Shown here piece after piece: positions 15,936 through 23,681 of a stretch of DNA of 64,000 nt. The notes under the pieces were generated by a model, which saw only the letters and a program-made list of their open reading frames with translations, searched no databases and was not told the DNA's origin. The stretch is from JAICJR01 sp963848495 (lineage in GTDB: Bacteria; Actinomycetota; Thermoleophilia; Solirubrobacterales; Thermoleophilaceae): NCBI GenBank assembly GCA_963848495.1, contig CAWKDV010000004.1, positions 1,612,001 through 1,676,000 of the forward strand, given 5' to 3'. Numbering within the stretch: the stretch's first letter is position 1; every line of letters begins with the position of its first letter. The position numbers and the translations under genes are program-made.

Positions 15936-18935
15936 TTGGCGATAAGTGCAGCAAGACGGGGTGGAGCGCTCGGTCCGCTGAGCGGCGTTTCGTTGGGCCG
16001 GCTTGCCCGCGGGCGCTCGCGCCGCTGGACGCTGTTCAGCTTCGCGCTCACAACCGCGCTCGCCCTCCCGGATCTGATCACCGGCAAGTCGACGATCCCG
16101 GTCGCGCTGCTGATCGTGGGACCGCTCGTCGCGTCGGCCCAGAGCACTACGCGCCAGGTGGCGGGCGTCGCCGCCTGGGCCACGATCCTGGCGGTGATCG
16201 TCGGGGGCGCAATCGACGGCTTCACCACGCGCAACGAGTACATGCGCCTGCTGATCATGGTCGCGGGCGGCGTCCTGACGATCTGGACGACGAGCATCCG
16301 CCAGTCGCGTGAGCGCACCGCCGACCTGCTCGGCGCCCAGGCCACCGTCGCGCGCGTGCTCGCGTCGTCCGAGTCGCTGGCCGACGCATCGCCGGGCGTC
16401 CTGCGAGCGGTTGCCCAGACGCTCGACTGGGAGCTCTGCGCCCTGTGGGCGGTGCGGCCCCGGCGCGGCGTCGTCGCGCGCGTGGGCACCTGGAGCCCGG
16501 ACGGCCGCTTCGCCAACTCGAGCCTCGAGCTCGCGCCCGGAGAGGGAGTCGCCGGCCGCGTCTGGGAGAGCGACGAGGCGGTGTGGGCCGGGGCGCTCGG
16601 GTCGGAGCCCGACGCCCGCGAGGCGACGGAGGCCGGCATGCGCCGCGTCTACTGCTTCCCCCTGCGCAGCGCCGGTGGGACGGTCGGCGTGCTCGAGTTC
16701 TTCTCCTCCACCACGCTCGAGCCCGACCGCTACGTGCTCGATCTGATGGATGCGCTCGGCGGGCAGATGGGCGAGTACATCGAGCGCAAGCGCGCGGAGG
16801 AGGCGGTGCTGGAGAGCGAGGCGCGCAAGCGCGCGATCCTCGACACCGCCCTCGACGCCGTGATCACGATCGACGGCGCCGGGCGCATCGTGGAGTTCAA
16901 CCCGGCCGCCGAGCGGATCTTCGGCTACGGCTGCGAGGAGGCGATCGGCAACGACCTGAGCGAGCTGATGGTCCCGCCAAAGCGCCGCGACCCCTTCCGC
17001 AGCACGTTCCGCCGCTACCTCGAGACCGGCAAGGCCGCGTGGCTCAACCAGCGGATCGAGCTGAACGCCATGCGCAAGGACGGCAGCATTGTGCCGGTGG
17101 AGGTGACCTTCACGGCGACGGACGGCGACCAGCCGATGTTCACGGGCTACGTTCGCGACGTCACCGAGCGACGCCGCAGCGAGGACATCCAGCGCCGTCT
17201 CGCCCTGATCGTCGAGTCCTCCGAGGACGCGATCCTGAGCAAGGACCGCGACGCGATCATCACGAGCTGGAACCAGGGCGCCGAGCACCTCTACGGCTAC
17301 ACCGCCGACGAGGCGGTCGGCAGCCCGGTGGCGATGCTCGTGCCCGACTACCTGAAGGGCGAGGATCGCCGCATCCTCGACCGCGTCCTCGCCGACGAGC
17401 GGATCCACCACTACGAGACGTCGCGCGTGCGCAAGGACGGCGGGATCGTCGTGGTCGAGCTGTCGGTCTCGGCGATCAAGGACGCGCTCGGCAACATCGT
17501 CGGCGCCTCGGTGATCGCGCACGACATCACCCAGCGCAAGCGCGTGGAGGAGCAGCGGGTGAAGCTGCTCCAACTCGAACAGGAGACGCGCCTTCGGGTG
17601 CAGCAGGCCGAGCGCCAGGCGTCGTTCCTGGCCGAGGCGCAGTCGGTGCTGAGCTCCTCGCTCGACTACGCCACGACGCTCCAGAGCCTCGCCACGATCT
17701 CGGTCCCCTACATGGGCGACTGGTGCGTGGTCGACGTGCTCAGTCAGGACGGCAAGCTGGTGCGGCTCGCGGTGGCGAGCGCGAGCCAGGACAACGAGCT
17801 GCTGGTGGAGGCCATGAGACGCTACCCGCCGCAGCCCGACCCCGGCGTGGGCTCCCTGCGCACGGCGACGAGCGGTGAGTCCCAGCTCCTGCGCGAGGTT
17901 GGCGAGGACTTCCTCGACACGATCTCGCACGACGGGGACCATCTCGGGGTCCTGCGCGAGATCGGGATGCGCTCGATGATGATCGTGCCGCTGCGCGCGC
18001 GGGAGCGGGTGCTCGGATCGATCATCTTCATGTCGGCGGAGTCGGGACGTCTCTTCGACGAGGACGACCTGGCGCTCGCCGAGGACCTGGCCAGCCGCGC
18101 CGCCATCGCCGTCGACAACGCGCGCCTCTACGGCGAGCGCAGCTATATCGCCGCAACGCTCCAGCAGGCCCTGATGCCCGACAACCTGCCGGACGTCCCC
18201 GGCGTCGAGCTCGCGGCGCGCTACCTCGCTGCCGGCGAGGGCACCGAGGTGGGCGGCGACTTCTACGACATCTACCGCGCCGGTGAGTCCACCTGGGGTC
18301 TCGCGATCGGCGACGTCCGCGGCAAGGGGCCACGCGCGGCCGCCGTGACGGCGCTCGCCCGCTACACGCTGCGCACCGCGTCGCTCAGCGAGACCTCGCC
18401 GAGCCGCATCCTCGAGACGCTGAACGAGGCGATGCTGCGCCAGCGCTCGGACGATCGCTTCTGCACGGTGGCGTACGCTTCGATCGAGCCGAGCGCGCTC
18501 GGCGGCGTGAGCATGAAGCTGGGCGTCGGCGGCCACCCACTGCCTCTGCTGCTGCGCGCCGACGGGAGCGTGGAGCGGGTCGGCAGCCCGGGTACGCTGA
18601 TCGGCCTCGTGCCGGACCCGGACATCATCGACGTGGACGTGACCCTGCGGCCGGGCGAGGCGCTGGTCCTCTACACCGACGGCGTGTCCGAGGCCCGCTC
18701 CAACGAGCAGGGCCTGTTCGGCGAGGAACGGCTGATCGACCTGCTGCGCGCCTGCGGCGACCAGCACGCCAGCGGGATCGCCGAGCGGATCGAGCAGCGG
18801 GTGCTGGAGTTCCAGAACCACGGGAGCGCGGACGACCTCGCAGTGCTCGTAATGCGGGTGCGCGAGGAGCGGCGGCAGCCGCGGGCGCGCAAGGGCGAGC
18901 GCTTCGAGCCTGTGCGCCGGCCCGCGCCCGCGTGA
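15936..18935 (+). CDS. Multidomain sensor with SpoIIE/RsbU-type PP2C phosphatase, 999 aa
   Basis: Order: N-terminal membrane region with three or four hydrophobic segments (about 25-120), GAF domain (about 130-280), two PAS domains (about 285-405 and 410-530, each ending in a PAC-like block such as GYVRDVTERRR and VIAHDITQRKR), coiled segment, second GAF (about 550-730), then a PP2C SpoIIE/RsbU phosphatase (about 760-975) with metal-binding blocks GGDFYD (near 773), GDVRGKG and DGVSEAR. Such proteins dephosphorylate anti-anti-sigma factors in partner-switching stress pathways; the partner is not in this window. TTG start is the best in-frame choice. The stop overlaps the next small gene (GTGA). 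Confidence 0.92.
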   Translation: MAISAARRGGALGPLSGVSLGRLARGRSRRWTLFSFALTTALALPDLITGKSTIPVALLIVGPLVASAQSTTRQVAGVAAWATILAVIVGGAIDGFTTRNEYMRLLIMVAGGVLTIWTTSIRQSRERTADLLGAQATVARVLASSESLADASPGVLRAVAQTLDWELCALWAVRPRRGVVARVGTWSPDGRFANSSLELAPGEGVAGRVWESDEAVWAGALGSEPDAREATEAGMRRVYCFPLRSAGGTVGVLEFFSSTTLEPDRYVLDLMDALGGQMGEYIERKRAEEAVLESEARKRAILDTALDAVITIDGAGRIVEFNPAAERIFGYGCEEAIGNDLSELMVPPKRRDPFRSTFRRYLETGKAAWLNQRIELNAMRKDGSIVPVEVTFTATDGDQPMFTGYVRDVTERRRSEDIQRRLALIVESSEDAILSKDRDAIITSWNQGAEHLYGYTADEAVGSPVAMLVPDYLKGEDRRILDRVLADERIHHYETSRVRKDGGIVVVELSVSAIKDALGNIVGASVIAHDITQRKRVEEQRVKLLQLEQETRLRVQQAERQASFLAEAQSVLSSSLDYATTLQSLATISVPYMGDWCVVDVLSQDGKLVRLAVASASQDNELLVEAMRRYPPQPDPGVGSLRTATSGESQLLREVGEDFLDTISHDGDHLGVLREIGMRSMMIVPLRARERVLGSIIFMSAESGRLFDEDDLALAEDLASRAAIAVDNARLYGERSYIAATLQQALMPDNLPDVPGVELAARYLAAGEGTEVGGDFYDIYRAGESTWGLAIGDVRGKGPRAAAVTALARYTLRTASLSETSPSRILETLNEAMLRQRSDDRFCTVAYASIEPSALGGVSMKLGVGGHPLPLLLRADGSVERVGSPGTLIGLVPDPDIIDVDVTLRPGEALVLYTDGVSEARSNEQGLFGEERLIDLLRACGDQHASGIAERIEQRVLEFQNHGSADDLAVLVMRVREERRQPRARKGERFEPVRRPAPA

Positions 18936-19141
18936 GCCGCGCGCCGCGCAACGCCGTGGCCGGCCTGGCGCTCGCCGCCGCCGGCGTGTTCTACCGCCGC
19001 GTCACGGGGCGCCGGCTCGAGCCCGCGGAGCCGCCTCCGCCGCCGGCCGATCCGGAGCGGGTCGACGCCGCCGAGGTGGCCCGTGCGCGTGACGAGCTGG
19101 CGGACGAGCTGGCGCGCCGGGCAGCCGAAAAGCCGAGATAG
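18932..19141 (+). CDS. Small hypothetical protein with N-terminal membrane segment, 69 aa
   Basis: GTG start overlaps the stop of the phosphatase sensor (GTGA), implying translational coupling. A short hydrophobic stretch (VAGLALAAAGVFY, residues 9-21) is followed by a Pro-rich linker and an acidic/basic helical tail. No family recognised. It may be a membrane-tethered accessory of the sensor, but that is inference from linkage. Confidence 0.55.
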   Translation: MSRAPRNAVAGLALAAAGVFYRRVTGRRLEPAEPPPPPADPERVDAAEVARARDELADELARRAAEKPR

Positions 19142-19215
19142 GCCCTTCTTTACACTCCCGTTTCCTGGGTCGTTGGTACGGGTAACGGACACCCGAGGCA
19201 CCCGGGAGGTGGCCT

Positions 19216-19252
19216 GTCCCCTCCTGGGGACTTCTTGGGTAAAGCCCAGAAG
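19216..19252 (+). promoter_or_regulatory. Structured 5' leader of the SatP-type permease gene
   Basis: Two successive hairpins precede the start codon: GTCCCC-TCCT-GGGGAC (19216-19231) and an 8-bp stem with one bulge between CTTCTTGGG and CCCAGAAG (19231-19252). The second ends at the first bases of the GGGAGGAAGG ribosome site, so its folding could influence translation. It resembles no riboswitch I can name. Confidence 0.45.
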
Positions 19253-19265
19253 GGAGGAAGGACCT

Positions 19266-19889
19266 ATGGAAGCAGGGACCGCACGCGAGCCCATCAGGGG
19301 TGAAGCGGCGCCGGCGGTGCCAGTCAACGCCGATCCGGCACCTCTTGGTCTCGCGGCATTCGCGCTGACCACGTTCGTGCTCAGCATGATCAATGCCAAC
19401 CTGGTTGGAGGCAAGAGCGAGCCGATCGTCTTCGGACTTGCCCTCGCCTACGGCGGCCTGGCACAGCTGCTCGCCGGGATGTGGGAGTTCAAGGCCGGTA
19501 ACACCTTCGGCGCCACTGCGTTCACCTCGTACGGGGCCTTCTGGCTTTCGTTCTGGGCGTTCGTGCAGTTCTTCGCCAAGGACGTGCCGGCAGAGGCGGC
19601 GGGCAACACAGTCGGGCTGTTCCTGATCGCGTGGGGCATCTTCACGACGTACATGTGGATCGCCTCGCTCCGGACGTCGGTGGCGGTGAGCCTCGTGTTC
19701 ATCTTGCTTGCCGTGACCTTCTTCGTCCTCGGGATCGGCAACGCAAACGGCAAGACGAACATCATCCACATCGGTGGCTGGCTCGGCCTGGCGACCGCGG
19801 CGGCGGCCTGGTACGCGTCGTTCGCGGGGGTGACCAACTCGACCTTCGGTCGCACGGTGCTGCCGGTGGTGCCGCTGAGCAAGCGGTAG
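19266..19889 (+). CDS. GPR1/FUN34/YaaH-family acetate/succinate permease, 207 aa
   Basis: SatP-type transporters carry acetate or succinate with protons. The family signature is present as DPAPLGLAAF (usually NPxPLGL), followed by six hydrophobic segments spanning about residues 30-195; the GMWEFKAGNTFGATAFTSYGAFWLS block is highly characteristic. Length is typical. ATG at 19266 has an excellent ribosome site, and the leader folds into two hairpins. A monocistronic unit is likely. Confidence 0.92.
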   Translation: MEAGTAREPIRGEAAPAVPVNADPAPLGLAAFALTTFVLSMINANLVGGKSEPIVFGLALAYGGLAQLLAGMWEFKAGNTFGATAFTSYGAFWLSFWAFVQFFAKDVPAEAAGNTVGLFLIAWGIFTTYMWIASLRTSVAVSLVFILLAVTFFVLGIGNANGKTNIIHIGGWLGLATAAAAWYASFAGVTNSTFGRTVLPVVPLSKR

Positions 19890-19930
19890 GGCATCTTGGC
19901 TGCGGCGCCGGGCTTCGCTACCGTGCGCCA

Positions 19931-20407
19931 ATGCCGAGACGGACCATCACAACGTTCGCCGCGGTGGCCGTCCTACTCGGGACGGCCGCTTCGGCTCAGG
20001 CCCTGATCCGCCCGCAGAAGGGAATGGCGGGCATCCGCCTGGACATGACCCAGGACCAGATGAAGGCGGTGCTCGGGGAGCCGGCCAGCGTCAAGCAGGG
20101 CGTGAACGACTTCGGCGGCTACACGCAGTTCGTCTACCCGCGCAAGCTCACCGTCACCTTCCAGGGCAACACGCGGATCACCGGGATCTCCACCAAGGGC
20201 CGCAGCGAGCGGACAGCGCGCGGGATCGGCGTCGGCTCCACCGAGAACGACATCCTCGCCAAGGTGACGCACTCCCGCTGCGACACGATCGCCAGCGTGC
20301 GCACCTGCCACGTGGGCAACTTCCTCCCCGGCCGGCGCGTCACGTCGTTCCTGATGTCCAGGCGCGGCCATGTGGTCTCGGTGACGATCGGCTTCGTTGT
20401 CGACTGA
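19931..20407 (+). CDS. Secreted hypothetical protein, 158 aa
   Basis: Starts with a Sec-type signal peptide (about residues 1-24; RR then a hydrophobic run ending in ASAQA, predicted signal peptidase I cleavage). The mature part is basic and beta-rich, with a conserved-looking GMAGIRLDMTQDQMKAVLGEPA block that resembles SmpA/BamE-like or lipoprotein-type folds only in the GxSxxEVxxxLGxP-like style. Two Cys (CDTIASVRTC) could form a disulfide. Function unknown. The stop lies 2 bp before the mtnA start. Confidence 0.7.
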   Translation: MPRRTITTFAAVAVLLGTAASAQALIRPQKGMAGIRLDMTQDQMKAVLGEPASVKQGVNDFGGYTQFVYPRKLTVTFQGNTRITGISTKGRSERTARGIGVGSTENDILAKVTHSRCDTIASVRTCHVGNFLPGRRVTSFLMSRRGHVVSVTIGFVVD

Positions 20408-20409
20408 CG

Positions 20410-21396
20410 ATGGCTGCGCCGCTCCGTTGGGCCGACGGCGCGCTGGAGCTGCTCGACCAGACGCTGCTGCCGGGCGAGGAGCGCTGGCTGCGCTGCGAGC
20501 GGCCGGAGCAGGTGGCCGACGCGATCCGCCGCCTTGCGGTGCGCGGCGCGCCCGCGATCGGGCTGGCGGCGGCCTACGGCCTGGCGCTCGATCCGCAGCG
20601 CTTCGAGGATGCCGCCGCGCTGCTCGGCTCGACGCGCCCCACCGCCGTGAACCTGGCGTGGGCGATCGAGCGCTCGCGCGAGGCGCGGGAGCGCGCCCTG
20701 AGCGGCGGTGAGGATCCGGCCGCCGCCCTGCTCGAGCGCGCCCGGGAGCTGGCCGCCGCCCAGGCCGAGGCGGACCGGCGCATGGCCGAGGGCGTGGCTG
20801 AGCTGTTGCGCCCTGCCAGCCGCGTCTACACGCACTGCAACACCGGCGGCCTCGCCACGGGCGGCTCCGGCACGGCGGGCGGCGCCATCGAGGCGGCCTG
20901 GCGCGCGGGCCTCGTGGAGCAGGTCTGGGTCGGCGAGACGCGGCCGCTGCTCCAGGGCGCCCGGCTCACCGCCTGGGAGCTCGGCCAGGCGGGCGTGCCG
21001 CTCCGCGTGGTCACGGACTCGAGCGCCGGAGCGCTGATGGCGCGTGGGCTGGTGGACGCGGTGGCCGTGGGCGCCGACCGCATAGCCCGCAATGGCGACG
21101 TGGCCAACAAGATCGGCAGCTACTCGCTGGCCGTGCTGGCCGGCCGCCACGCCGTGCCCTTCTACGTCGTGGCGCCACTGTCCACGATCGACCCTGCCAC
21201 CGCCTCGGGCGCCGAGATACCGATCGAGGAGCGCGACCCGTCCGAGGTCAGCGAGCGCTCGCCCGCGCTGAACCTCGCCTTCGACGTGACCCCGAACGAG
21301 CTCGTCACGGCGATCGTCACCGAGGCCGGCGTGCTCGAGCCTCCCTACGAGCGGTCGATCGCCGCAGCGCTGGCCCCCGAGCGGACGCGCGCGTGA
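20410..21396 (+). CDS. mtnA: S-methyl-5-thioribose-1-phosphate isomerase MtnA, 328 aa
   Basis: Converts 5-methylthioribose 1-phosphate to 5-methylthioribulose 1-phosphate in methionine salvage. All family blocks are present: RGAPAIGLAAAYG, HCNTGGLAT, GETRPLLQGARLTAWEL, TDSSAGALM, GADRIARNGDVANKIGSY, PFYVVAP, ERDPSEV and AFDVTP. The catalytic Cys and Asp are those in THCNTG and GADRI. Length normal. The stop overlaps the start of the DUF1152 gene (GTGA), so the two are coupled. Confidence 0.96.
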   Translation: MAAPLRWADGALELLDQTLLPGEERWLRCERPEQVADAIRRLAVRGAPAIGLAAAYGLALDPQRFEDAAALLGSTRPTAVNLAWAIERSREARERALSGGEDPAAALLERARELAAAQAEADRRMAEGVAELLRPASRVYTHCNTGGLATGGSGTAGGAIEAAWRAGLVEQVWVGETRPLLQGARLTAWELGQAGVPLRVVTDSSAGALMARGLVDAVAVGADRIARNGDVANKIGSYSLAVLAGRHAVPFYVVAPLSTIDPATASGAEIPIEERDPSEVSERSPALNLAFDVTPNELVTAIVTEAGVLEPPYERSIAAALAPERTRA

Positions 21397-22334
21397 TCGA
21401 CGCCGAGGCAATGCTCGCGGCCGCCCGCCGGCCGCTCGTGATCGGCATCGGCGGCGGCGGGGACGTGGTGGGCGCGCTGGCCACGGCGGAGGCGTGCCGC
21501 CTCTACCACGGCGCCGAGCCGATGGTGGGCGGCACCACCTGGGAGCGGATGGTCATCGACGAGCTGCCCGGGCCGCGGCCGCTCGACGAGCTGGAGGAGT
21601 CCGAGCACCTGCACGCCTGCGTGGCGCTCGTCGACGGCTCCACGCACACCCAGGAGGTCGTGTTCGCCGAGTCGCGCATGGCCGAGTTCCTCGGTGAGCG
21701 GACGCTGCTCGTCGACCCGAACTTCGGCCCGGCCATCGTCGCGTACGGGCTGAGGCAGGCGTTCGAGCGGCTCGGCGTCGACCTGCTCGTCTTTATCGAC
21801 GTGGGCGGCGACGCGCTGGCGCACGGCTCGGAGCCCGGGCTGGCGAGCCCGCTGTGCGACGCGGTGATGATGGCCGCCGCCGGGCGCCTGCAGGAGGCCG
21901 GGCTGCCGGTGCTGGCCGGTGTGTTCGGCGTGGGCTGCGACGGCGAGCTGACAGCCGACGAGGTGATGGCGCGGGTGGCCGAGGTGGCGGCCGCGGGCGG
22001 ACTGGCGGGCGTGCGCGGGCTCACCGCGGCGGTGGCGGAGCGGCTCGAGGCGGCCGTGCGGGTGGTGCCCACCGAGGCGAGCGCGCAGGCGCTGCGCTGC
22101 TTCCACGGCGAGACGGGCGTGGGCACGATCCGGCGCGGGCGGCGCACCGTGCCGCTCTCGCCGCTCGGGGCGCTGACGTTCTACCTGGATCCGCTGGTGG
22201 CGGTGCGCAGCGCGGCCAGGCTCGCGGCGGCGGTGTGGGACGCGGGCGATCTCGCCGAGGCGAACGATGCGCTGAATGCGCTCGGAGTTACGACGGAGCT
22301 CGATCTCGAGCAACGGATGTTTCGTGACTCGTGA
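21393..22334 (+). CDS. DUF1152 domain protein coupled to mtnA, 313 aa
   Basis: Matches the DUF1152 family in overall pattern: IGIGGGGDVVGALATAEAC near the N-terminus (nucleotide-binding-like glycine loop), DGSTHTQEVVFAE, LVFIDVGGDALAHG, and SPLGALTFYLD near the C-terminus. Biochemical function of the family is unknown to me. GTG start overlaps the mtnA stop, suggesting a role linked to methylthioribose or methionine salvage. The TGA stop and final residues (RDS) are encoded within a 7-bp tandem array. Confidence 0.8.
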   Translation: MIDAEAMLAAARRPLVIGIGGGGDVVGALATAEACRLYHGAEPMVGGTTWERMVIDELPGPRPLDELEESEHLHACVALVDGSTHTQEVVFAESRMAEFLGERTLLVDPNFGPAIVAYGLRQAFERLGVDLLVFIDVGGDALAHGSEPGLASPLCDAVMMAAAGRLQEAGLPVLAGVFGVGCDGELTADEVMARVAEVAAAGGLAGVRGLTAAVAERLEAAVRVVPTEASAQALRCFHGETGVGTIRRGRRTVPLSPLGALTFYLDPLVAVRSAARLAAAVWDAGDLAEANDALNALGVTTELDLEQRMFRDS

Positions 22335-22353
22335 CTCGTGACTCGTGATTCGT
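22326..22353. repeat. Heptamer array B1 (GACTCGT type)
   Basis: Three GACTCGT units and one GATTCGT unit in direct tandem, with no complementary arm. The DUF1152 stop codon (22332-22334) is inside the array and the convergent desaturase stop (22355-22357) lies one base beyond it. The unit is the same as in the korA-korB array at 26.3 kb (opposite strand). Confidence 0.85.
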
Positions 22354-22354
22354 C

Positions 22355-23668
22355 TCAGCGATTGCCGTTGACCCCCGCGACCGCCTCCTCCCGCGGTCCG
22401 CCGTCCGCGGTCCGCGGACCGCCGTATGGACCTGGCTTCGGCCGCGGCTTGCCGCCGGGGAAGGCCAGCCGCAGGATCGTGCGGTGCACCATGCCGAGCT
22501 GCCTGTGCAGTGGCCCGGTGTTGTACGGCAGTCCGTAGCGTTCGCAGATGTCGCGCACGCGCGGGGCGATCTCGCCGTAGCGTGTGCTCGGCATGTCCGG
22601 GTAGAGGTGGTGCTCCACCTGGTAGCCGAGGTTGCCGCTGATCACGTGGAAGAGCGGGCCACCGTCGATGTTCGCCGCGCCGATGAGCTGGCGGACGTAC
22701 CAGGCGCCCTTGGTCTCGTCCTCCACCTCGGACTGGTCGAAGGTGTAGGTCTGGTCCGGGAAGTGGCCGCAGAAGATGATCGAGTGCGCCCAGACGTTGC
22801 GGATGATGTTCGCCGCCACGTCGGCCCAGACGGTGGCCCGGTAGCTGTCGCGGGCGGCGCGCAGGGCGCGAGCCTCGCGCCCCCCTCGTGAGACACGCCG
22901 CCGCAGCCGCTGCACGCGGCCGTCTCGCCGCTTGGCCAGCGCCGGCTCGAGCAGAAAGGCCACCGCGCCGTTGACGAGCGCCGAGATCAGCGGCCAGGCG
23001 ACGTAGTCCTTGGTGATCTGCAGCCGCGCCTTGCCGGCGATGCCCTTCAGATCGTGCCGGACCTGCTTCATGTCCTTCTCGCCCTTGCGCACGGCCTCGA
23101 AGTCCATGTCGTGGAACGCGACGCCCCACTCGAACAGCACCATCAGCAGGACGTTGTAGAAGGGCTGCAGCAGGTAGACCGGGTGCCACTTCTGGTGCGG
23201 GTCTATCCGCATGATCTCGTAGCCGAGGTCCTTGTCCTTGCCGCGAATGTTCGTGTACGTGTGGTGGATGTAGTTGTGGGAATGCTTCCAGGCCTGCTTC
23301 GTGGAGGCCGTGTCCCAGTCCCAGGTGGAGGAGTTGATGTACGGGTCGTTCATCCAGTCCCACTGCCCGTGCATCACGTTGTGGCCGATCTCCATGTTCT
23401 CGAGGATCTTCGCTATCGAGAGCGAGGCGGTGCCGGCGGCCCAGCCGAGCCGGTAGCGAGAGCCGAACAGCAGCACGCGGCCGAGCAGCGCCAGCTTCCG
23501 CTGCAGCGCGACGATCGAGCGGATGTACTTCGCGTCACGTTCCCCGAGGCTGGCGAAGACCTCGTCGTGGACGCGCTGGAACTCCTGGCCGATCTGCTCG
23601 ATCTGCTCGGGCGTGAGCCGCTTCAGCGGGCTCTGGATCTCCGGCGGCGCTTCTGTCGCGGTGCTCAT
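22355..23668 (-). CDS. Membrane fatty-acid desaturase, DesA3-like, 437 aa
   Basis: Di-iron membrane desaturase with three His boxes: HNVMH, HSHNYIHH and QVEHHLYP, plus ENMEIGHNVMHGQWDWMNDP, strongly like mycobacterial DesA3 stearoyl-CoA Delta9 desaturase. The next upstream gene encodes the matching ferredoxin reductase, 13 bp away. ATG at 23668 has a GGAGGACC ribosome site. Two oddities: an Arg-rich stretch of about 38 residues (near residues 247-285, ALAKRRDGRVQRL region) has no counterpart in DesA3, and the C-terminal tail is partly encoded by a second 7-bp tandem array (22393-22427). Confidence 0.92.
   Translation of the reverse strand: MSTATEAPPEIQSPLKRLTPEQIEQIGQEFQRVHDEVFASLGERDAKYIRSIVALQRKLALLGRVLLFGSRYRLGWAAGTASLSIAKILENMEIGHNVMHGQWDWMNDPYINSSTWDWDTASTKQAWKHSHNYIHHTYTNIRGKDKDLGYEIMRIDPHQKWHPVYLLQPFYNVLLMVLFEWGVAFHDMDFEAVRKGEKDMKQVRHDLKGIAGKARLQITKDYVAWPLISALVNGAVAFLLEPALAKRRDGRVQRLRRRVSRGGREARALRAARDSYRATVWADVAANIIRNVWAHSIIFCGHFPDQTYTFDQSEVEDETKGAWYVRQLIGAANIDGGPLFHVISGNLGYQVEHHLYPDMPSTRYGEIAPRVRDICERYGLPYNTGPLHRQLGMVHRTILRLAFPGGKPRPKPGPYGGPRTADGGPREEAVAGVNGNR
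22393..22427. repeat. Heptamer array B2 inside the desaturase 3' coding end
   Basis: Tandem 7-bp units GCGGTCC, GCCGTCC, GCGGTCC, GCGGACC and GCCGTAT lie in frame in the last 25 codons of the desaturase and encode the low-complexity tail (GGPRTADGGPRE). The units are more GC-rich than those of the other arrays, but the period and the 3'-end location are the same. Confidence 0.65.
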
Positions 23669-23681
23669 GCAGGTCCTCCCG

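Noticed and set aside
15732..18821. A 1029-codon open frame on the minus strand opposite the SpoIIE-type sensor
   Set aside because: It is antisense to a gene with clear GAF, PAS and PP2C motifs; its product is Arg/His/Asp-rich with no domain, as expected from GC-rich third-position bias.
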